Below, in pieces: positions 63,830 to 64,000 of a stretch of 64,000 nucleotides of DNA (the first letter of the stretch is position 1; every line of letters begins with the position of its first letter). A model generated the notes under the pieces. That model saw only the letters and a program-made list of their open reading frames with translations, searched no databases and was not told the DNA's origin. This DNA is from Phaseolus vulgaris (lineage: Eukaryota > Streptophyta > Magnoliopsida > Fabales > Fabaceae): the NCBI RefSeq assembly GCF_000499845.2, contig NC_023753.2:22413932-22477931 (forward strand), read 5' to 3'. A program made the translations under genes and the position numbers.

Positions 63830-64000
63830 TGATAGAAAAGAAAGGGTAAATAGAAAATTGTAATAGTTGAGGGCTGACCCAACTGAATTGTTGGAGAGTG
63901 CATTACTATAGTTACTCTTCAACTACATACAGGGAAAATGATTGAATAGTTGGGTAATCAATCATCTTGTAACCAAATTTTGGTACCTCTGTTTCTCAGT
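63830..64000 (+). repeat. 3' LTR start of the chromovirus-type element, cut by window edge
   Basis: tgatagaaaagaaaggg begins after a purine-rich stretch (caagggtggttaa) directly behind the chromodomain remnant, the expected place of a 3' LTR. Confidence 0.6.

Overview
The window looks like plant nuclear DNA from a repeat-rich eudicot chromosome, probably a papilionoid legume of the Phaseolus/Vigna type. The evidence is intron-containing NAC transcription factor exons, plant-type LTR retrotransposon lineages (Tat-type Ty3/gypsy with dual RNase H and antisense genes, Sirevirus-like Ty1/copia, Athila-like LTRs, TRIM, LINE) and AT-rich spacers. The species assignment is inference. No bacterial feature, CRISPR array or rRNA/tRNA gene is visible.

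1-23,129 is a nest. The outermost element is a minus-strand Sirevirus-like copia: its 5' LTR is 14,472-15,476 plus 23,117-23,129, its PBS lies at 14,457-14,470, and its gag remnant at 13,250-14,456. A young Tat-type gypsy element (window start to 13,249) sits in that gag. A plus-strand copia of the same broad family (15,477-23,111) sits in the LTR, and a CACTA-type non-autonomous DNA transposon (21,854-22,689) sits in the 3' LTR of that second copia. The gypsy element carries two antisense genes behind pol, both with a phase-1 intron at the same place.

23,130-41,090 is an older pile-up. It contains the 3' end and LTR of an Athila-like element with a copia solo LTR inside; several more copies of that LTR in both orientations; and a decayed gypsy element (30,771-38,817) that interrupts one of those LTRs and itself holds a gag-only minus-strand gypsy element (32,275-35,701).

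41,090-55,150 is AT-rich intergenic DNA with two related CACTA-type MITEs, a TRIM cluster with LTRs in opposite orientations, and two LINE 3' remnants.

55,150-56,586 holds the only recognisable host gene, the first three coding exons of a NAC gene resembling Arabidopsis NAC050/NAC052. The C-terminal exons expected for the family are not recognisable downstream. The rest (56,587-64,000) holds a hAT-like MITE, a 278-bp tandem duplication, a gypsy gag remnant, a TRIM end, a copia RT remnant and, at the right edge, the 3' end and LTR start of a chromovirus-type gypsy element.

The least expected signals are patterned non-coding sequence: (i) near-palindromic ACCGATTG dyads at exact 21-bp spacing in LTRs, gag, pol and 3' UTR of the copia elements; (ii) a strict 77-bp tandem array in the gypsy element whose hairpin shows compensatory base changes and recurs in its LTR; (iii) a 51-bp tandem hairpin array in the CACTA element; (iv) a roughly 30-bp CCGATT array near 32,030.
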